Shown here piece by piece: positions 26,374-35,483 of a DNA stretch of 64,000 nt. The translations under genes were made by a program, and so were the position numbers. The DNA lies in the NCBI RefSeq assembly GCF_900105215.1, contig NZ_FOIP01000002.1:992001-1056000 (forward strand). Reading direction: 5' to 3'. Source of the stretch: Lacrimispora sphenoides (GTDB lineage: Bacteria > Bacillota > Clostridia > Lachnospirales > Lachnospiraceae). Below the pieces are notes generated by a model. It did not search any database, was not told the origin of the DNA, and worked only from the letters and a program-made list of their open reading frames with translations. The number at the start of each line of letters is the position of its first letter. The first letter of the stretch is position 1.

Positions 26374-26463
26374 AAGGATTGCTCATAAACTGCGGGACTC
26401 TGCCGATTGTATGGACCAGGTTGTGGCCGTGATTGAACGATTTAAAGCAGAGAAGAATGGCTG
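26367..26463 (+). pseudogene. Out-of-frame C-terminal continuation of the fused tail
   Basis: From 26367 the +1 frame reads MRKRIAHKLRDSADCMDQ and on to TGA at 26461, the expected helical C-terminus of the protein whose middle is fused at 25850-26366. A one-base change near 26366 separated them. Confidence 0.5.
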
Positions 26464-26543
26464 ATTTATTACGCGTGCTTTAAAACGGCTGGTTCTTTTA
26501 AGAAAACGGACGACTGTAGAAAAAAGCACGTAAAATTACTTAT

Positions 26544-27017
26544 ATGAATTTCATAATTATTTCATTACCGCCCTTTCAGGCGGTAACATCAGGGGTAGAC
26601 AAAGTCGGCGATTTTGCCGATGAAGGAATTTTGAGAAGCTTTGACAATTTCTTTTCAGGTGTCATACCGAAACCAGAGGAAAGCTTTATGCAGAGGGATT
26701 TTCTTTATTATGATGAAGAAAACGGGGGAATGGTGTGGCTTTGGGCATTGACGGAAAGCGGAGAAACCGGCGGCTTTGAAACCGTTGAGTTTGAGGGAGG
26801 TCTGTACATTACATTTGCTTATCGGGACGGCGACGGAGAAACCCATGACAGATTGCAAAAGGAAGTATACGACTATATTAAAGCTTCTGACTTTTTAAAA
26901 TTGGATATTCGTCCCAATCACTATTCCATGGGGCATATTATCACGCCAAAAGCTGTTATGGACGCACAGGGATGGGGACAGATGGAGGTTTTTATCCCGG
27001 TAAAGTTGAAGCACTGA
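26544..27017 (+). CDS. GyrI-like effector-binding domain protein
   Basis: A 157-residue protein matching the small-molecule-binding GyrI/AraC C-terminal effector domain (SOUL-like fold): PPFQAVTSGV at the front, a run of beta-strands, and WGQMEVFIPVKLK at the end. In many clostridia this domain is the C-terminal half of an AraC regulator. Here no HTH precedes it and there is no convincing ribosome site, so it may be the truncated remnant of such a regulator or a stand-alone domain. It sits among decayed cargo. Confidence 0.6.
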   Translation: MNFIIISLPPFQAVTSGVDKVGDFADEGILRSFDNFFSGVIPKPEESFMQRDFLYYDEENGGMVWLWALTESGETGGFETVEFEGGLYITFAYRDGDGETHDRLQKEVYDYIKASDFLKLDIRPNHYSMGHIITPKAVMDAQGWGQMEVFIPVKLKH

Positions 27018-27074
27018 GATAAGGTGAAGAATATTAAAGAATACCTAACAATTTTCTGAAATGGGGAAGCTAAT

Positions 27075-27440
27075 TTGATATTTATGGATTTTATGAATAT
27101 ATTAGCATTTGGATTTCTTTTTTTTATGATTATTAGACGAATACTAGAAGATAAAAAAGCTCACTTCAAGAGTTTTAGGATTTTAAGTGATAAAGAAAAA
27201 GATTATTATGATATAAAGAAAATTAAGATCTATGAAATATTGTTAATAATTTTTGTGTATTTTTTTTATGTTGTTGGTGTCATTACCAGATCAACACTTA
27301 CTTCCTACAGAACAATCACTTGTATTGTGATAATCGTTATTTTATTTCTAATATTTGATCGAACCAAAATAATATGGAATTTGTTTTGTAAAAAAACATT
27401 GATAAATTTTAGTAAGAAAGGTTTATATGAAGACTATTAA
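27075..27440 (+). CDS. Small membrane protein, three predicted helices
   Basis: A 121-residue hydrophobic protein with membrane helices at about 5-22, 52-70 and 80-97 and a basic C-terminal tail. Very AT-rich coding (many Ile/Phe/Lys) compared with chromosomal neighbours, in keeping with acquired DNA. The TTG at 27075 has GGGGAAG upstream; an ATG at 27084 is an alternative start. No family recognised. Confidence 0.5.
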   Translation: MIFMDFMNILAFGFLFFMIIRRILEDKKAHFKSFRILSDKEKDYYDIKKIKIYEILLIIFVYFFYVVGVITRSTLTSYRTITCIVIIVILFLIFDRTKIIWNLFCKKTLINFSKKGLYEDY

Positions 27441-27825
27441 AAAGTCTTTCTATTTTTTAGTTTGTGTTATTTTATCTAATCTCATGAGGATTAACGCTAA
27501 TGCAGATGTCGGATCAAACATCGAATAGCTGAGAAATTTGGTAGGAATCACCATCTAATTAAAAATTTGGAGGGTGTTGCAAAATCACTAAAATAAAGTG
27601 ATGGAGTGACATCCTCTTTCTATATAACTATACTATTTTCTATGGGAACAGATCCATGTTTATTCCATCGATAAGCCATTCCTTGACGAAGTATAGTATG
27701 GAGAGGCATAAAGAATATCTGCATGCCAATGTCGGAATTTGTTGAATGAAAACTTAGATTATAATATACGTATTGACTATAACATGGTAAGATTATAGAA
27801 ATAATTAAATCCGGAGGGGACTTTG
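27441..27825. other. Intergenic region with possible IS-end remnant
   Basis: No gene is supported. Around 27570-27617 GGAGGGTGTTGCAAAA, a short ATCACT/AGTGAT hairpin and GACATCCTC recall the outer ends of transposons, but no transposase is present. A TTGACT/TATAGA pair at 27773-27799 (15-bp spacer) may serve the following gene. Confidence 0.3.
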
Positions 27826-28302
27826 ATGAAAAAGAGTTGTCAATTACTATTAGCTGTTTTGCTGGCATTTATTGTCACGGTATTACCTGTTGTATCCGCA
27901 TTCGAAAACCCAGTTGTGATTACTGCACAAGCTCATTCGGGAAGAACTGATTCAAGTGGTGGGCATAAGGACAACAAAAATAAGAGTGGGCTTGGAAGTT
28001 ACCATTATCATTGTGGTGGATACCCACCTCATTTACACAGTGGCGGTGTTTGCCCTTATAAGACAAAGGCATCAACAACTGTATCAACAACTATGGTAGA
28101 GACGGTATCAAAAGACACAGAAACGGTAAAGGCGGTACAGGAAGCACTGAATGAAAGAGGATATGACTGTGGAACGCCAGACGGAATTATGGGGAAGAAG
28201 ACTAAAAGTGCATTGATGAAATTTCAGGAAGACAATGGTTTGACTGTAGATGGAATCATTGGTGAGCAAGTGACAATAGCACTGGAAATCAACCTGCAGT
28301 AA
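27826..28302 (+). CDS. Secreted YHYH-motif protein with peptidoglycan-binding domain
   Basis: A 158-residue exported protein: a signal peptide (about 1-35, ending near AQAH), a His-rich YHYH segment (GLGSYHYHCGGYPPHLHSG, about 54-72) likely to bind metal, and a C-terminal PG_binding_1 domain (about 100-158, VQEALNERGYDCG then DGIIGEQV) that anchors to the cell wall. The ATG at 27826 follows CGGAGGGG; a TTG directly before it is less likely. Proteins of this type are usually small wall-associated accessory proteins; exact role unknown. Confidence 0.8.
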   Translation: MKKSCQLLLAVLLAFIVTVLPVVSAFENPVVITAQAHSGRTDSSGGHKDNKNKSGLGSYHYHCGGYPPHLHSGGVCPYKTKASTTVSTTMVETVSKDTETVKAVQEALNERGYDCGTPDGIMGKKTKSALMKFQEDNGLTVDGIIGEQVTIALEINLQ

Positions 28303-28340
28303 TAGCATAATGGTATATTTAGTACCGATTATATATCGTT

Positions 28341-28366
28341 GGAACAGGGCTATTCCTGTTCCATTT
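28341..28366 (+). terminator. Hairpin terminator after the YHYH protein
   Basis: GGAACAGGG (28341-28349) pairs with CCTGTTCC (28355-28362), followed by ATTTAAAA; the T-run is weak. Confidence 0.5.
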
Positions 28367-28449
28367 AAAATTATAACTGTTTTTGCTGTTGGAAGATGTC
28401 ATCGATTCTAAAATTAGTAAATTTACAATTTCCGCGTTGGTGATCAAAA

Positions 28450-28553
28450 AAAGAGTCAAAGGCTAGTCTTATTGAATCAGAAAATGGAAATGCTTATGCT
28501 GTTGAGAATGGTGTGGAGAAACAGCCGATAGTAGAAAACAAGGGACAGGGATA
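28450..28553 (+). pseudogene. C-terminal relic of an unidentified gene
   Basis: An open frame without a start encodes a Glu/Asn-rich tail (ESENGNAYAVENGVEKQ) ending at TAA 28551-28553, immediately inside a terminator hairpin (28534-28573). It looks like the last third of a lost cargo gene. Nothing else is seen in 28303-28632. Confidence 0.35.
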
Positions 28554-28577
28554 ATAACCTGTGCCTTGTTTTCTATT
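28534..28577 (+). terminator. Terminator hairpin upstream of the TerB-BrxD-helicase operon
   Basis: GAAAACAAGG (28534-28543) pairs with CCTTGTTTTC (28564-28573), with an inner ACAGG/CCTGT extension. Confidence 0.65.
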
Positions 28578-28632
28578 GAGAGTTTTGCTTTGAACACACA
28601 GTGTGGAGGGAATTAACGGTAAGAACATTTGT

Positions 28633-28661
28633 TTGCTTTATCCATAATAATATGGTATATT
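28633..28661 (+). promoter_or_regulatory. Promoter of the TerB-BrxD-helicase operon
   Basis: TTGCTT at 28633-28638, 17-bp spacer, TATATT at 28656-28661, about 140 bases before the first start codon. Confidence 0.6.
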
Positions 28662-28802
28662 ATCTCTATAGGTCGCAATAAAAGAATTGTGATGAAGATG
28701 ATGATGAATTAAGTTTGTTTACAGCTGTTAAAGATTGAAAGGAATAGACTTTTAAGAGAAGTTTATCAAAAAAGGAGGTAGCGGGTATTTCTCGTAATTA
28801 AA

Positions 28803-30497
28803 ATGCGTATGAACAAATTTGACAAGAAATATAAATCTGTTAAAATACCGGGCCAAATATCTTTTTTTGAAGAAAAGGAAAATCAATTAAAACAGTTTTT
28901 ACAAAATGTCACCTCTGTTTCCTTTGAAGGTGAGGTTTTTGCAGAGATTGAAATTGATGGAGGAACAAACAGCAATCAGGCATTTTCTACCCCTCAGCCG
29001 CAAGTAGTAAATCCTATCGTTGATGAGAATCGTAAAATATTTAATGAAATGAGACAAATAGCAAGAGATATTCAGCTTCCTTCTAATTTCAATTCTCATT
29101 TTTATAACAAACAAACACGGATTAGTAATTCAAAAGTATTCTATAAACAAGCAGTTTTCATGAAGGATTACGAGGATGATTACAATGGTTATGTAGAGTT
29201 TTCAAACTATTTTCCTTATTACCAACAAATGAGTTATGCGCAGCTCAGAACATATTTTACATGGCGGACTGATGTAAGAAAAGGTAATGTCACAAACGTT
29301 TCATTATCATATGCCTTTGTTTATATTTACGAGCTGATTCATAATATCGGAGTGGCTGACTCTCAGGAAGGACTTGATAAGCTTATGTCTTTCTGGAGAG
29401 CTTTCAAGCGTTTTGACTCTTCGATTGATAAATATGTGATTAAGTGGATAAAGGACTATCATATTTATTATGATCTCCCGAAGCCATTTAAAGAATTTGT
29501 CTGCGAAAATAATCTTCAAGCACATTATGCCAAAGTATTCATGTACGAATCAGACATGAACGACAATTTTGATCTATTTTGCAATGTTTCAAAGTATGAT
29601 ATCAGAAAATCAATTTTCTTTACCGATGAGACAAAAGAGCAGCTTAGTGATTGTTTTTGTACTGTAATTCATAAACTTAGAGTTATTTTTAATAGAGCTG
29701 GTATCATTTTTGACGATTTGATTTTTTATCCGACGAATAAGATGTCTGTATGGACGCCTTTCAAGGATGCATTGTTTCATTCATCAATTAAGATAACGGA
29801 TAAGAAAGTTGTGTTTTCTGATAAAGAAATATATATATGTTCTAAAAACAATTGGTCTTTTAGTTCCACATTATCTATGAATAGCGGTCGGCAACTCATT
29901 GGCTATATTATGAAACAAACAGAATCCGAGTTACGAAAAGTTACAAAATTCAAACACAAGCTGTCTGCTGATATTAATTTAGTTGACAGTGGGCTTATAA
30001 AAAAACTTGAATATGCGGGCCTTTCCCTTGAAAATATAATTCACGAAGCGGTGAATGAGTATTACAAAGAAGCAACAAAAATTGTTGTATCCGTGGATGA
30101 AACTTCTCTTCATAAAATAAGACTTGAAGCTGACGACACTCAGGAAAAACTAATCGTGCCAGATACCGAACCTATGATGTATTTTGAATCAAGCACAGTA
30201 GAGACTAATCCTGTTATATCTCAAACTGTTTTTGCCGATTCCTCTGTGGCAATGCAAGACAATTGGACAAGTCTTTTTAATATACTCGAAGAAACAGAAG
30301 TGAATGCACTTAAATTAATACTTCAAGGGGATACAAATCTGAAGCATTTTGCAGATGCCAACGGGGTTATGCTGGAAGTGTTGGCTGACAGTATTAATGA
30401 AAAGGCGATTGACACAATTGGTGATAACATTCTTGAACTTGACGATTGTTTGACTATATATGAAGAATATATAAATAAAATTAAGGAAATGGTGTAA
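28803..30497 (+). CDS. TerB-N/TerB-C domain protein
   Basis: A 564-residue protein. Residues about 105-205 match the TerB-N domain (FMKDYEDDYNGYVEF, then YFTWRTDVRKGN and YIYELIHNIGV). The last 80 residues match TerB-C (LILQGDTNLKHFADANG, then INEKAIDTIGDN). The middle is helical without a recognisable TerB core. In conflict-system surveys such proteins are encoded with a BrxC/D-type ATPase and an SF2 helicase, exactly the two genes that follow with gaps of 4 and 6 bases. It probably works as the scaffold or sensor. The ATG at 28803 is used; an AAGGAGGT site lies 25 bases upstream, further than usual, so the true start is slightly uncertain. Confidence 0.8.
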   Translation: MRMNKFDKKYKSVKIPGQISFFEEKENQLKQFLQNVTSVSFEGEVFAEIEIDGGTNSNQAFSTPQPQVVNPIVDENRKIFNEMRQIARDIQLPSNFNSHFYNKQTRISNSKVFYKQAVFMKDYEDDYNGYVEFSNYFPYYQQMSYAQLRTYFTWRTDVRKGNVTNVSLSYAFVYIYELIHNIGVADSQEGLDKLMSFWRAFKRFDSSIDKYVIKWIKDYHIYYDLPKPFKEFVCENNLQAHYAKVFMYESDMNDNFDLFCNVSKYDIRKSIFFTDETKEQLSDCFCTVIHKLRVIFNRAGIIFDDLIFYPTNKMSVWTPFKDALFHSSIKITDKKVVFSDKEIYICSKNNWSFSSTLSMNSGRQLIGYIMKQTESELRKVTKFKHKLSADINLVDSGLIKKLEYAGLSLENIIHEAVNEYYKEATKIVVSVDETSLHKIRLEADDTQEKLIVPDTEPMMYFESSTVETNPVISQTVFADSSVAMQDNWTSLFNILEETEVNALKLILQGDTNLKHFADANGVMLEVLADSINEKAIDTIGDNILELDDCLTIYEEYINKIKEMV

Positions 30498-30501
30498 TCT
30501 A

Positions 30502-31818
30502 ATGGAAAATAAATTGCCGTTGAGGATAGCCAATATACTAATAAATGCATTAAAGGGTGGTGTCGTTCCCCGCGTAGGACTTGAATACATCACCGTAGGG
30601 CGAACACAGGAAATCGCAGCGATTTTACATGATATTGATATGATTGAGGATGGAAGTGCTTCTTTTCGATTTATTGTTGGCAAGTATGGCAGTGGTAAGA
30701 GCTTTTTACTTCAAACCATACGCAATTATGCTACAGCAAGAGGCTTTGCGGTGGTTGATGCTGACCTTTCGCCTGAACGACGGTTTGCGGGAACAAAAGG
30801 GCAGGGACTTGCAACATACAAAGAACTTATCCAAAACCTTTCAACGAAATCAAAGCCGGATGGTGGTGCACTGCCGTTGATTCTGGAAAAATGGATCTCA
30901 GGCATACAGGCGTCTATAAGAGCACAGTCCGAAGCAGAAGGTGAAGAGTTCAATCTATTAGTTGAAAAACAGATATATGCCGTAGCTGGTTCTCTTGAGG
31001 GTATGGTCAACGGTTTTGAGTTCGCCAAGGCAGTTGCTACTTACTGGAGAGCATACCAACAAGATGATGCTGCAATGAAATCAAATGTACTGAAGTGGTT
31101 TCGCGGCGAATATGCATCCCGCAAAGAAGCAAAGGCAGATTTGGATATTAATTTCATTGTTACGGATGAAACATGGTATGACTTTTTGAAATTATTTGCT
31201 ATTTTTTTAGTAAACGCCGGATATAAAGGGCTATTGGTTTTCATTGATGAACTTGTCAATATCTTTAAGATTCCAAACTCCATCACAAGACAAAACAATT
31301 ATGAAAAAATTCTGACTATGTATAACGATGTGCTACAGGGCAAAGCAAAGCATATTGGATTTTTAATCGGCGGTACACCTCAGTGTATTGAAGATAAATA
31401 CAAAGGTTTGTTCAGTTATGAAGCTCTTCGATCACGCCTTGCAGAAGGACATTTTGCCACTGATGAGATGAAGGACTTAACCGCTCCCATTATTAGGCTG
31501 CAAATGCTTACGCAAGAAGAGGTGTATGTACTCGTTGAAAAACTGCGGGACATTCATGCACAGCTATACAACTATACCCCTACGATGAGTCACGAGGATT
31601 TACTGTACTTTCTGACAGTGGAATATAATCGTGTTGGTGCAGGCACACATATCACTCCGAGAGAAATCATCCGTGATTTCATCGAACTTGTTAATATTCT
31701 GCATCAGAACCCAAAGAAAAGTGTGTCTGATATTTTAGGCAGCAACAGCTTTGAAATGGCCAAGGGTGGTCTGTCCGATGAAACTATACACAGTGATTTT
31801 TTAGATTTCGAGGTGTAA
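30502..31818 (+). CDS. BrxD-like ATP-binding protein (DUF2791/BrxC-BrxD family)
   Basis: A 438-residue P-loop ATPase of the AAA/STAND-like BrxC/BrxD family. Walker A is VGKYGSGKSF (about residue 58) and Walker B LLVFIDELVN (about 243). Typical family stretches include RVGLEYITVGR at the N-terminus and TPQCIEDKYKGLFSYEALRSRL near 290. BrxD proteins belong to type 2 BREX (Pgl) and related islands, where they pair with the Lhr-like helicase BrxHI. No other BREX genes (pglX, pglZ, brxC) are in the window, so this is a reduced module. It lies 4 bases after the TerB protein and 6 before the helicase. Confidence 0.88.
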   Translation: MENKLPLRIANILINALKGGVVPRVGLEYITVGRTQEIAAILHDIDMIEDGSASFRFIVGKYGSGKSFLLQTIRNYATARGFAVVDADLSPERRFAGTKGQGLATYKELIQNLSTKSKPDGGALPLILEKWISGIQASIRAQSEAEGEEFNLLVEKQIYAVAGSLEGMVNGFEFAKAVATYWRAYQQDDAAMKSNVLKWFRGEYASRKEAKADLDINFIVTDETWYDFLKLFAIFLVNAGYKGLLVFIDELVNIFKIPNSITRQNNYEKILTMYNDVLQGKAKHIGFLIGGTPQCIEDKYKGLFSYEALRSRLAEGHFATDEMKDLTAPIIRLQMLTQEEVYVLVEKLRDIHAQLYNYTPTMSHEDLLYFLTVEYNRVGAGTHITPREIIRDFIELVNILHQNPKKSVSDILGSNSFEMAKGGLSDETIHSDFLDFEV

Positions 31819-31824
31819 ACTAAG

Positions 31825-34017
31825 ATGGATGTATTTAACAGACTTGCTCCTTTTATACAGGATTTCATATATCAGAACAAATGGGAGGAATTACGTGGAA
31901 TTCAGGTTGCCTCTTGCGAGGTCATTTTGGGCAGCGATGACAATTTACTGCTTTCCTCTGGCACAGCCTCTGGAAAAACTGAAGCGGCTTTTTTGCCTGT
32001 GCTTACGGAGCTGTATGAGAAACCTTCCCGTTCGGTAGGCATAATGTATATTTCACCGCTGAAAGCTCTTATTAACGACCAGTTCAAACGCCTTGAGCAG
32101 TTACTTGTTGATTCACATATTCCTGTTTGTAAATGGCACGGTGACGCATCACAAACCAAGAAAAATGAGTTAATCAAGCATCCAGAAGGGATTATCCAGA
32201 TCACCCCGGAATCACTAGAAAGCCTTCTAACCAATAAGCGTGGCGCTTGCCTCCAAATGTTCTCTGATTTGCGATTTGTCATTATTGATGAAGTACATCA
32301 GTTTATGCGTGATGCACGCGGTGTTCAGCTGCTGTGCATCTTAGAACGTCTTCAGAAGCTGACTGGCGTAAATCCAAGGCGTATCGGCCTTTCGGCAACC
32401 CTCGGTGACGTGTCTTTCGCGCAGAACTGGCTCAACACAGGAACCGGCCGTAACTGTGCCGCTCCTATAGCGGAAGATGGAAAGAAGCGTATCAAACTTC
32501 ATGTCGAACGTTTTGTTAACCTACACGATGAGCGTGATATCGCTGACAACGATGCAAGCGATAACAAGGTTGCAACAGGCGGGAATATGGGTGATCGCGA
32601 GCATTACGAATATTTATTTAAGATGACGCTTGATAAAAAGACTATCATCTTTACAAACAGCCGGGAAGAAACCGAACTTGTTATGGCGAATCTTCGTGAA
32701 ATTGCGATACAAAAAAAAGCGCCCGATGTTTACCGGGTCCATCATGGAAATGTTTCTGCGTTGCTTCGCGAAAACACAGAGGATGAGATGAAATCAAGTG
32801 ATGATAAAATTGTCACCGGTGCAACCGTTACATTGGAGTTAGGTATTGACATTGGTTCGCTCGATCAGGCAGTACAGGTCGGCGCCCCGCTTAGCGTTTC
32901 TAGCTTTGCACAGCGGCTTGGCAGATGTGGGCGCCGAGGTCAGGTTCCACAACTGCTATTCACCTTTGTTGAAGATATCCGAATCAATTCAGCTGATACA
33001 CTGGGGCCTATCAATTGGGAGTTTATCCGAACGATTGCTATTATTGAGTTGTATATAAAGGATCATTGGATAGAGCCAATTTATCCGCATCATCATGCGT
33101 ATAACCTTCTGTATCATCAAACGATGAGTCACTTAAAAAGCAGTGGTGAACTTTCCCCTGCAGCTCTTGCACAGGCTATCCTTACTTTGGGTTGCTTTAG
33201 CCATATTTCCCAGGAGGATTATAAACAGTTATTGACTCATCTTATTAATATTGAGCAATTACAGCGAACAGAACATGGGGGCTTGATTATCGGCAGAGAA
33301 GGAGAAAAAATTGTAAATAATCATCATTTTCTCACGGTTTTCCTTGCTCCAGAATATTTGCTAGTTAAGGATGAAAACCGCACAATCGGTACTGTTGATA
33401 AGATTTACCCTGTTGGTACTCGTTTTGCATTGGCGGGCATGACATGGGAAACGGTTGATGTCAATACAAAATCAAAGGTTGTTTTTGTTAAAAAAGTACC
33501 AGGTATTTCTGTAGTTGACTGGGACGTAGATTTCGATGCGGAGCTGCATACTGTTTTAGTAAAAAAAATCCGCAGCATTCTTCAAGGTGATTTGCCATAT
33601 CCGTACTTGAGTGAGAGGTGCCGTGAACGATTAACGGAAATACAATACATTGCTCGAAACAGCGGTATTTTAGAAAATCTGGTTACCCCTCTTTCCGATA
33701 AAAAATACGCGGTGTTCCCTTGGGTGGGGACACGACAGCTATTGACTCTTCACTATGCGTTATTGAAAAGGAACATAAGAAGTAAACACCCTTGGATTAC
33801 TTGTGTTTATTTAGAGGTGAATTTTACTGGAACGAAAGAAGAATTGGAATATATAATTTCCGATATTATTAAATCTGAATTAGATTTATATGAGCTTCCT
33901 TTACCTGAGAAAGTGCAGATTAACGGTAAATATAACGAGTTTATTCCTTTTAACTTACTACGAAAACAATTTATAGAGGACTATTTGGATTTTGAGGGGT
34001 TAAAAGAGGCATTTTAG
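31825..34017 (+). CDS. Lhr/BrxHI-like DEAD/DEAH-box helicase
   Basis: A 730-residue SF2 helicase. Motif I is SGTASGKTEA (about 44), motif II IIDEVHQF (about 154), motif III LSATLGD (about 188), motif IV IIFTNSREETE, motif V TGATVTLELGIDIG and motif VI QRLGRCGRRGQ (about 362). After the helicase core comes a winged-helix and a long Lhr-type C-terminal part (about 420-730). Closest in style to Lhr and to BrxHI of BREX systems; expected to translocate on DNA. Third gene of the operon with the TerB-like and BrxD-like proteins. All motifs are intact although its surroundings are pseudogenes, which argues for selection. Confidence 0.9.
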   Translation: MDVFNRLAPFIQDFIYQNKWEELRGIQVASCEVILGSDDNLLLSSGTASGKTEAAFLPVLTELYEKPSRSVGIMYISPLKALINDQFKRLEQLLVDSHIPVCKWHGDASQTKKNELIKHPEGIIQITPESLESLLTNKRGACLQMFSDLRFVIIDEVHQFMRDARGVQLLCILERLQKLTGVNPRRIGLSATLGDVSFAQNWLNTGTGRNCAAPIAEDGKKRIKLHVERFVNLHDERDIADNDASDNKVATGGNMGDREHYEYLFKMTLDKKTIIFTNSREETELVMANLREIAIQKKAPDVYRVHHGNVSALLRENTEDEMKSSDDKIVTGATVTLELGIDIGSLDQAVQVGAPLSVSSFAQRLGRCGRRGQVPQLLFTFVEDIRINSADTLGPINWEFIRTIAIIELYIKDHWIEPIYPHHHAYNLLYHQTMSHLKSSGELSPAALAQAILTLGCFSHISQEDYKQLLTHLINIEQLQRTEHGGLIIGREGEKIVNNHHFLTVFLAPEYLLVKDENRTIGTVDKIYPVGTRFALAGMTWETVDVNTKSKVVFVKKVPGISVVDWDVDFDAELHTVLVKKIRSILQGDLPYPYLSERCRERLTEIQYIARNSGILENLVTPLSDKKYAVFPWVGTRQLLTLHYALLKRNIRSKHPWITCVYLEVNFTGTKEELEYIISDIIKSELDLYELPLPEKVQINGKYNEFIPFNLLRKQFIEDYLDFEGLKEAF

Positions 34018-34139
34018 TACAGGGGTGTTGTATTTATGGGGAACAATGTCAAAACTATTTGCCTGTTATCCTTGTAATTACGTTACATTTTAGAATAAAA
34101 AGAATAAAGAAAGGAAGTTGTCAACGATTTATCAACGTA

Positions 34140-34480
34140 ATTTTCAGTTGTTGACAGCTTCCTCAAATATAGCTACTCCTGTCTGCCATTTTATCAATAG
34201 TATGGGTGTATACCTGTAAGGTGGTAGCTAAATTGCTGTGCCCCGGTCTCGTCTGAACGTCTTTTGGGTCTGCCCCATTCTCCATAATTCCCCTTTTTAT
34301 CTTTCTCTTGTTTCAAATAGTGGTCAATATAATATTAACCATAAAGAATACGGTTTTTCTTATGTGTTATATATGTGTTTTTCAATACGGTATAAAGATT
34401 ATCGCCAAATTTTCTTGTGCGGAATGAAGAACAGGTCTTCGGTGTTACGAAATACCATGCCGATTTTTCTTCCTCTTTCC
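34140..34480 (-). pseudogene. Second integrase copy, internally deleted remnant
   Basis: The stretch is a diverged copy of the integrase 3' half and its flank at 22066-22675: the GTTGTTGACAGCTTCCTCAA block, the GGGTGTATACCTGTAAGGT block and the GGTTTCAAATAGTGG-type block recur in order. About 195 bases corresponding to 22303-22497 are missing, and several stops are present. The homology begins already at 34050 in the integrase 3' flank. It therefore represents the end of a second related element. Confidence 0.8.
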
Positions 34481-34531
34481 CGGAATTAATGCTTACAGAG
34501 CGTCAGCGTTCTTTGCAAGGGTGCATTTTTC

Positions 34532-34634
34532 TAATTCACGAATTGGATGTGCGGTTGAAGGAGAAGTTAAGGACATTTCTAAAGAAAAACCACAGCAGGC
34601 ATCGGACGTATTTGCAAATAGCAAGGATGTGTAA
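34532..34634 (+). pseudogene. Phage protein C-terminal relic
   Basis: A frame without a start reads IGCAVEGEVKDISKEKPQQ and ends at TAA 34632-34634, three bases before the next relic, which resembles the spacing of a phage recombination operon. Family not recognised with certainty. Confidence 0.35.
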
Positions 34635-34636
34635 GC

Positions 34637-34729
34637 ATGATATTAACGGCAGAAAACTATTTCAGCCCGGAAACTTCCAGGGAATACTTGTCAGTTATGG
34701 TTGGGAAGCAAATCCCCGTGTATGGATAA
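34637..34729 (+). pseudogene. N-terminal relic of a phage PD-(D/E)XK (DUF3799-type) nuclease
   Basis: ATG followed by MILTAENYFSPETSREYLSV resembles the start of phage DUF3799 exonuclease-like proteins, then the frame ends after 30 codons. The remainder is lost. Confidence 0.45.
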
Positions 34730-34818
34730 TAGAGTATGAACGGTGTGAGAAGCCGAAGGAATCATAGTATGCGAATATAATGCTGGGAGATATGGTCTTA
34801 TGTCCACTACGTGATTTA

Positions 34819-34995
34819 TTAAACCCAGTTTTTCTGCTGTAATAATATCCCGGCAACATGGTGCAATTGCGCAGCGGTATCAATGTATGAATGATTTTCG
34901 TGCAGTATTATCTGCAGCCATACTGGGAGTGTTATAAAGTAACGTCTAGTGCTGGTACTCTTAAAAAGTAATTTAGATAAATTGTTTTCCATCAT
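34819..34995 (-). CDS. Small hypothetical protein of 58 residues
   Basis: A minus-strand ATG with a GAGGTGAT ribosome site encodes MMENNLSKLLFKSTSTRR and a helical, moderately hydrophobic remainder (YFITLPVWLQIILHE). Length, composition and the ribosome site support a real small gene. No family recognised. It lies just outside the second integrase relic. Confidence 0.5.
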   Translation of the reverse strand: MMENNLSKLLFKSTSTRRYFITLPVWLQIILHENHSYIDTAAQLHHVAGILLQQKNWV

Positions 34996-35126
34996 ATCAC
35001 CTCAAAAATATGAAAGAAACCTAACTATGGTTCACGACAAGAAGCTGATGAAAAGGCCAAATGATCCCACTGTAAGATTTGCCAGGAATGCTTAACAGGT
35101 GTTGGAAAGATGATGCAAAGAAGAAC

Positions 35127-35148
35127 AAGGGAGATTTAAACCTCCCTT
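35127..35148 (-). terminator. Hairpin terminator of the small minus-strand gene
   Basis: AAGGGAG/CTCCCTT stem with an 8-base loop, followed on the minus strand by a moderately T-rich stretch, 18 bases after the stop of the gene at 35166-35342. Confidence 0.5.
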
Positions 35149-35165
35149 GCGTTACCGGATGATGC

Positions 35166-35342
35166 CTAATTGGATGTAATTCTAGGTTTAGGGCCTTCAC
35201 CCGGAGGAGTATAAAATGGATCAATATAATCGCTATTTGATGCGGTTTTCGAACGATGATCTGTATGGGTAACATTTTTATTACTGACATTATTGTCTGT
35301 AGCACTGCCCTGTTTTTTGGAAGATATATCTTTGCTATTCAA
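35166..35342 (-). CDS. Small hydrophilic protein of 58 residues
   Basis: A TTG start behind GAAAGGAGCG encodes a Ser/Asn/Lys-rich, probably disordered peptide (MNSKDISSKKQG..., ending in PPGEGPKPRITSN). It has its own hairpin terminator. No family recognised; the composition resembles small spore- or stress-associated proteins, but that is only an impression. Confidence 0.5.
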   Translation of the reverse strand: MNSKDISSKKQGSATDNNVSNKNVTHTDHRSKTASNSDYIDPFYTPPGEGPKPRITSN

Positions 35343-35483
35343 GATTGACGCTCCTTTCGCTTTTTAGTAGTGTCTGTAGAACAAAAAATAATATACAAAA
35401 TGTTAAGGATTTGCTTAATGGAGCAGGAAGGAACATATTATGAAAATTAGTATTTCCCAGAGTCTTGGGAGGAAGGAAATATA

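Noticed and set aside
27570..27868. Transposase remnant on the minus strand
   Set aside because: The end sequence is IS-like but no transposase motif could be read; listed only as a possible IS end.
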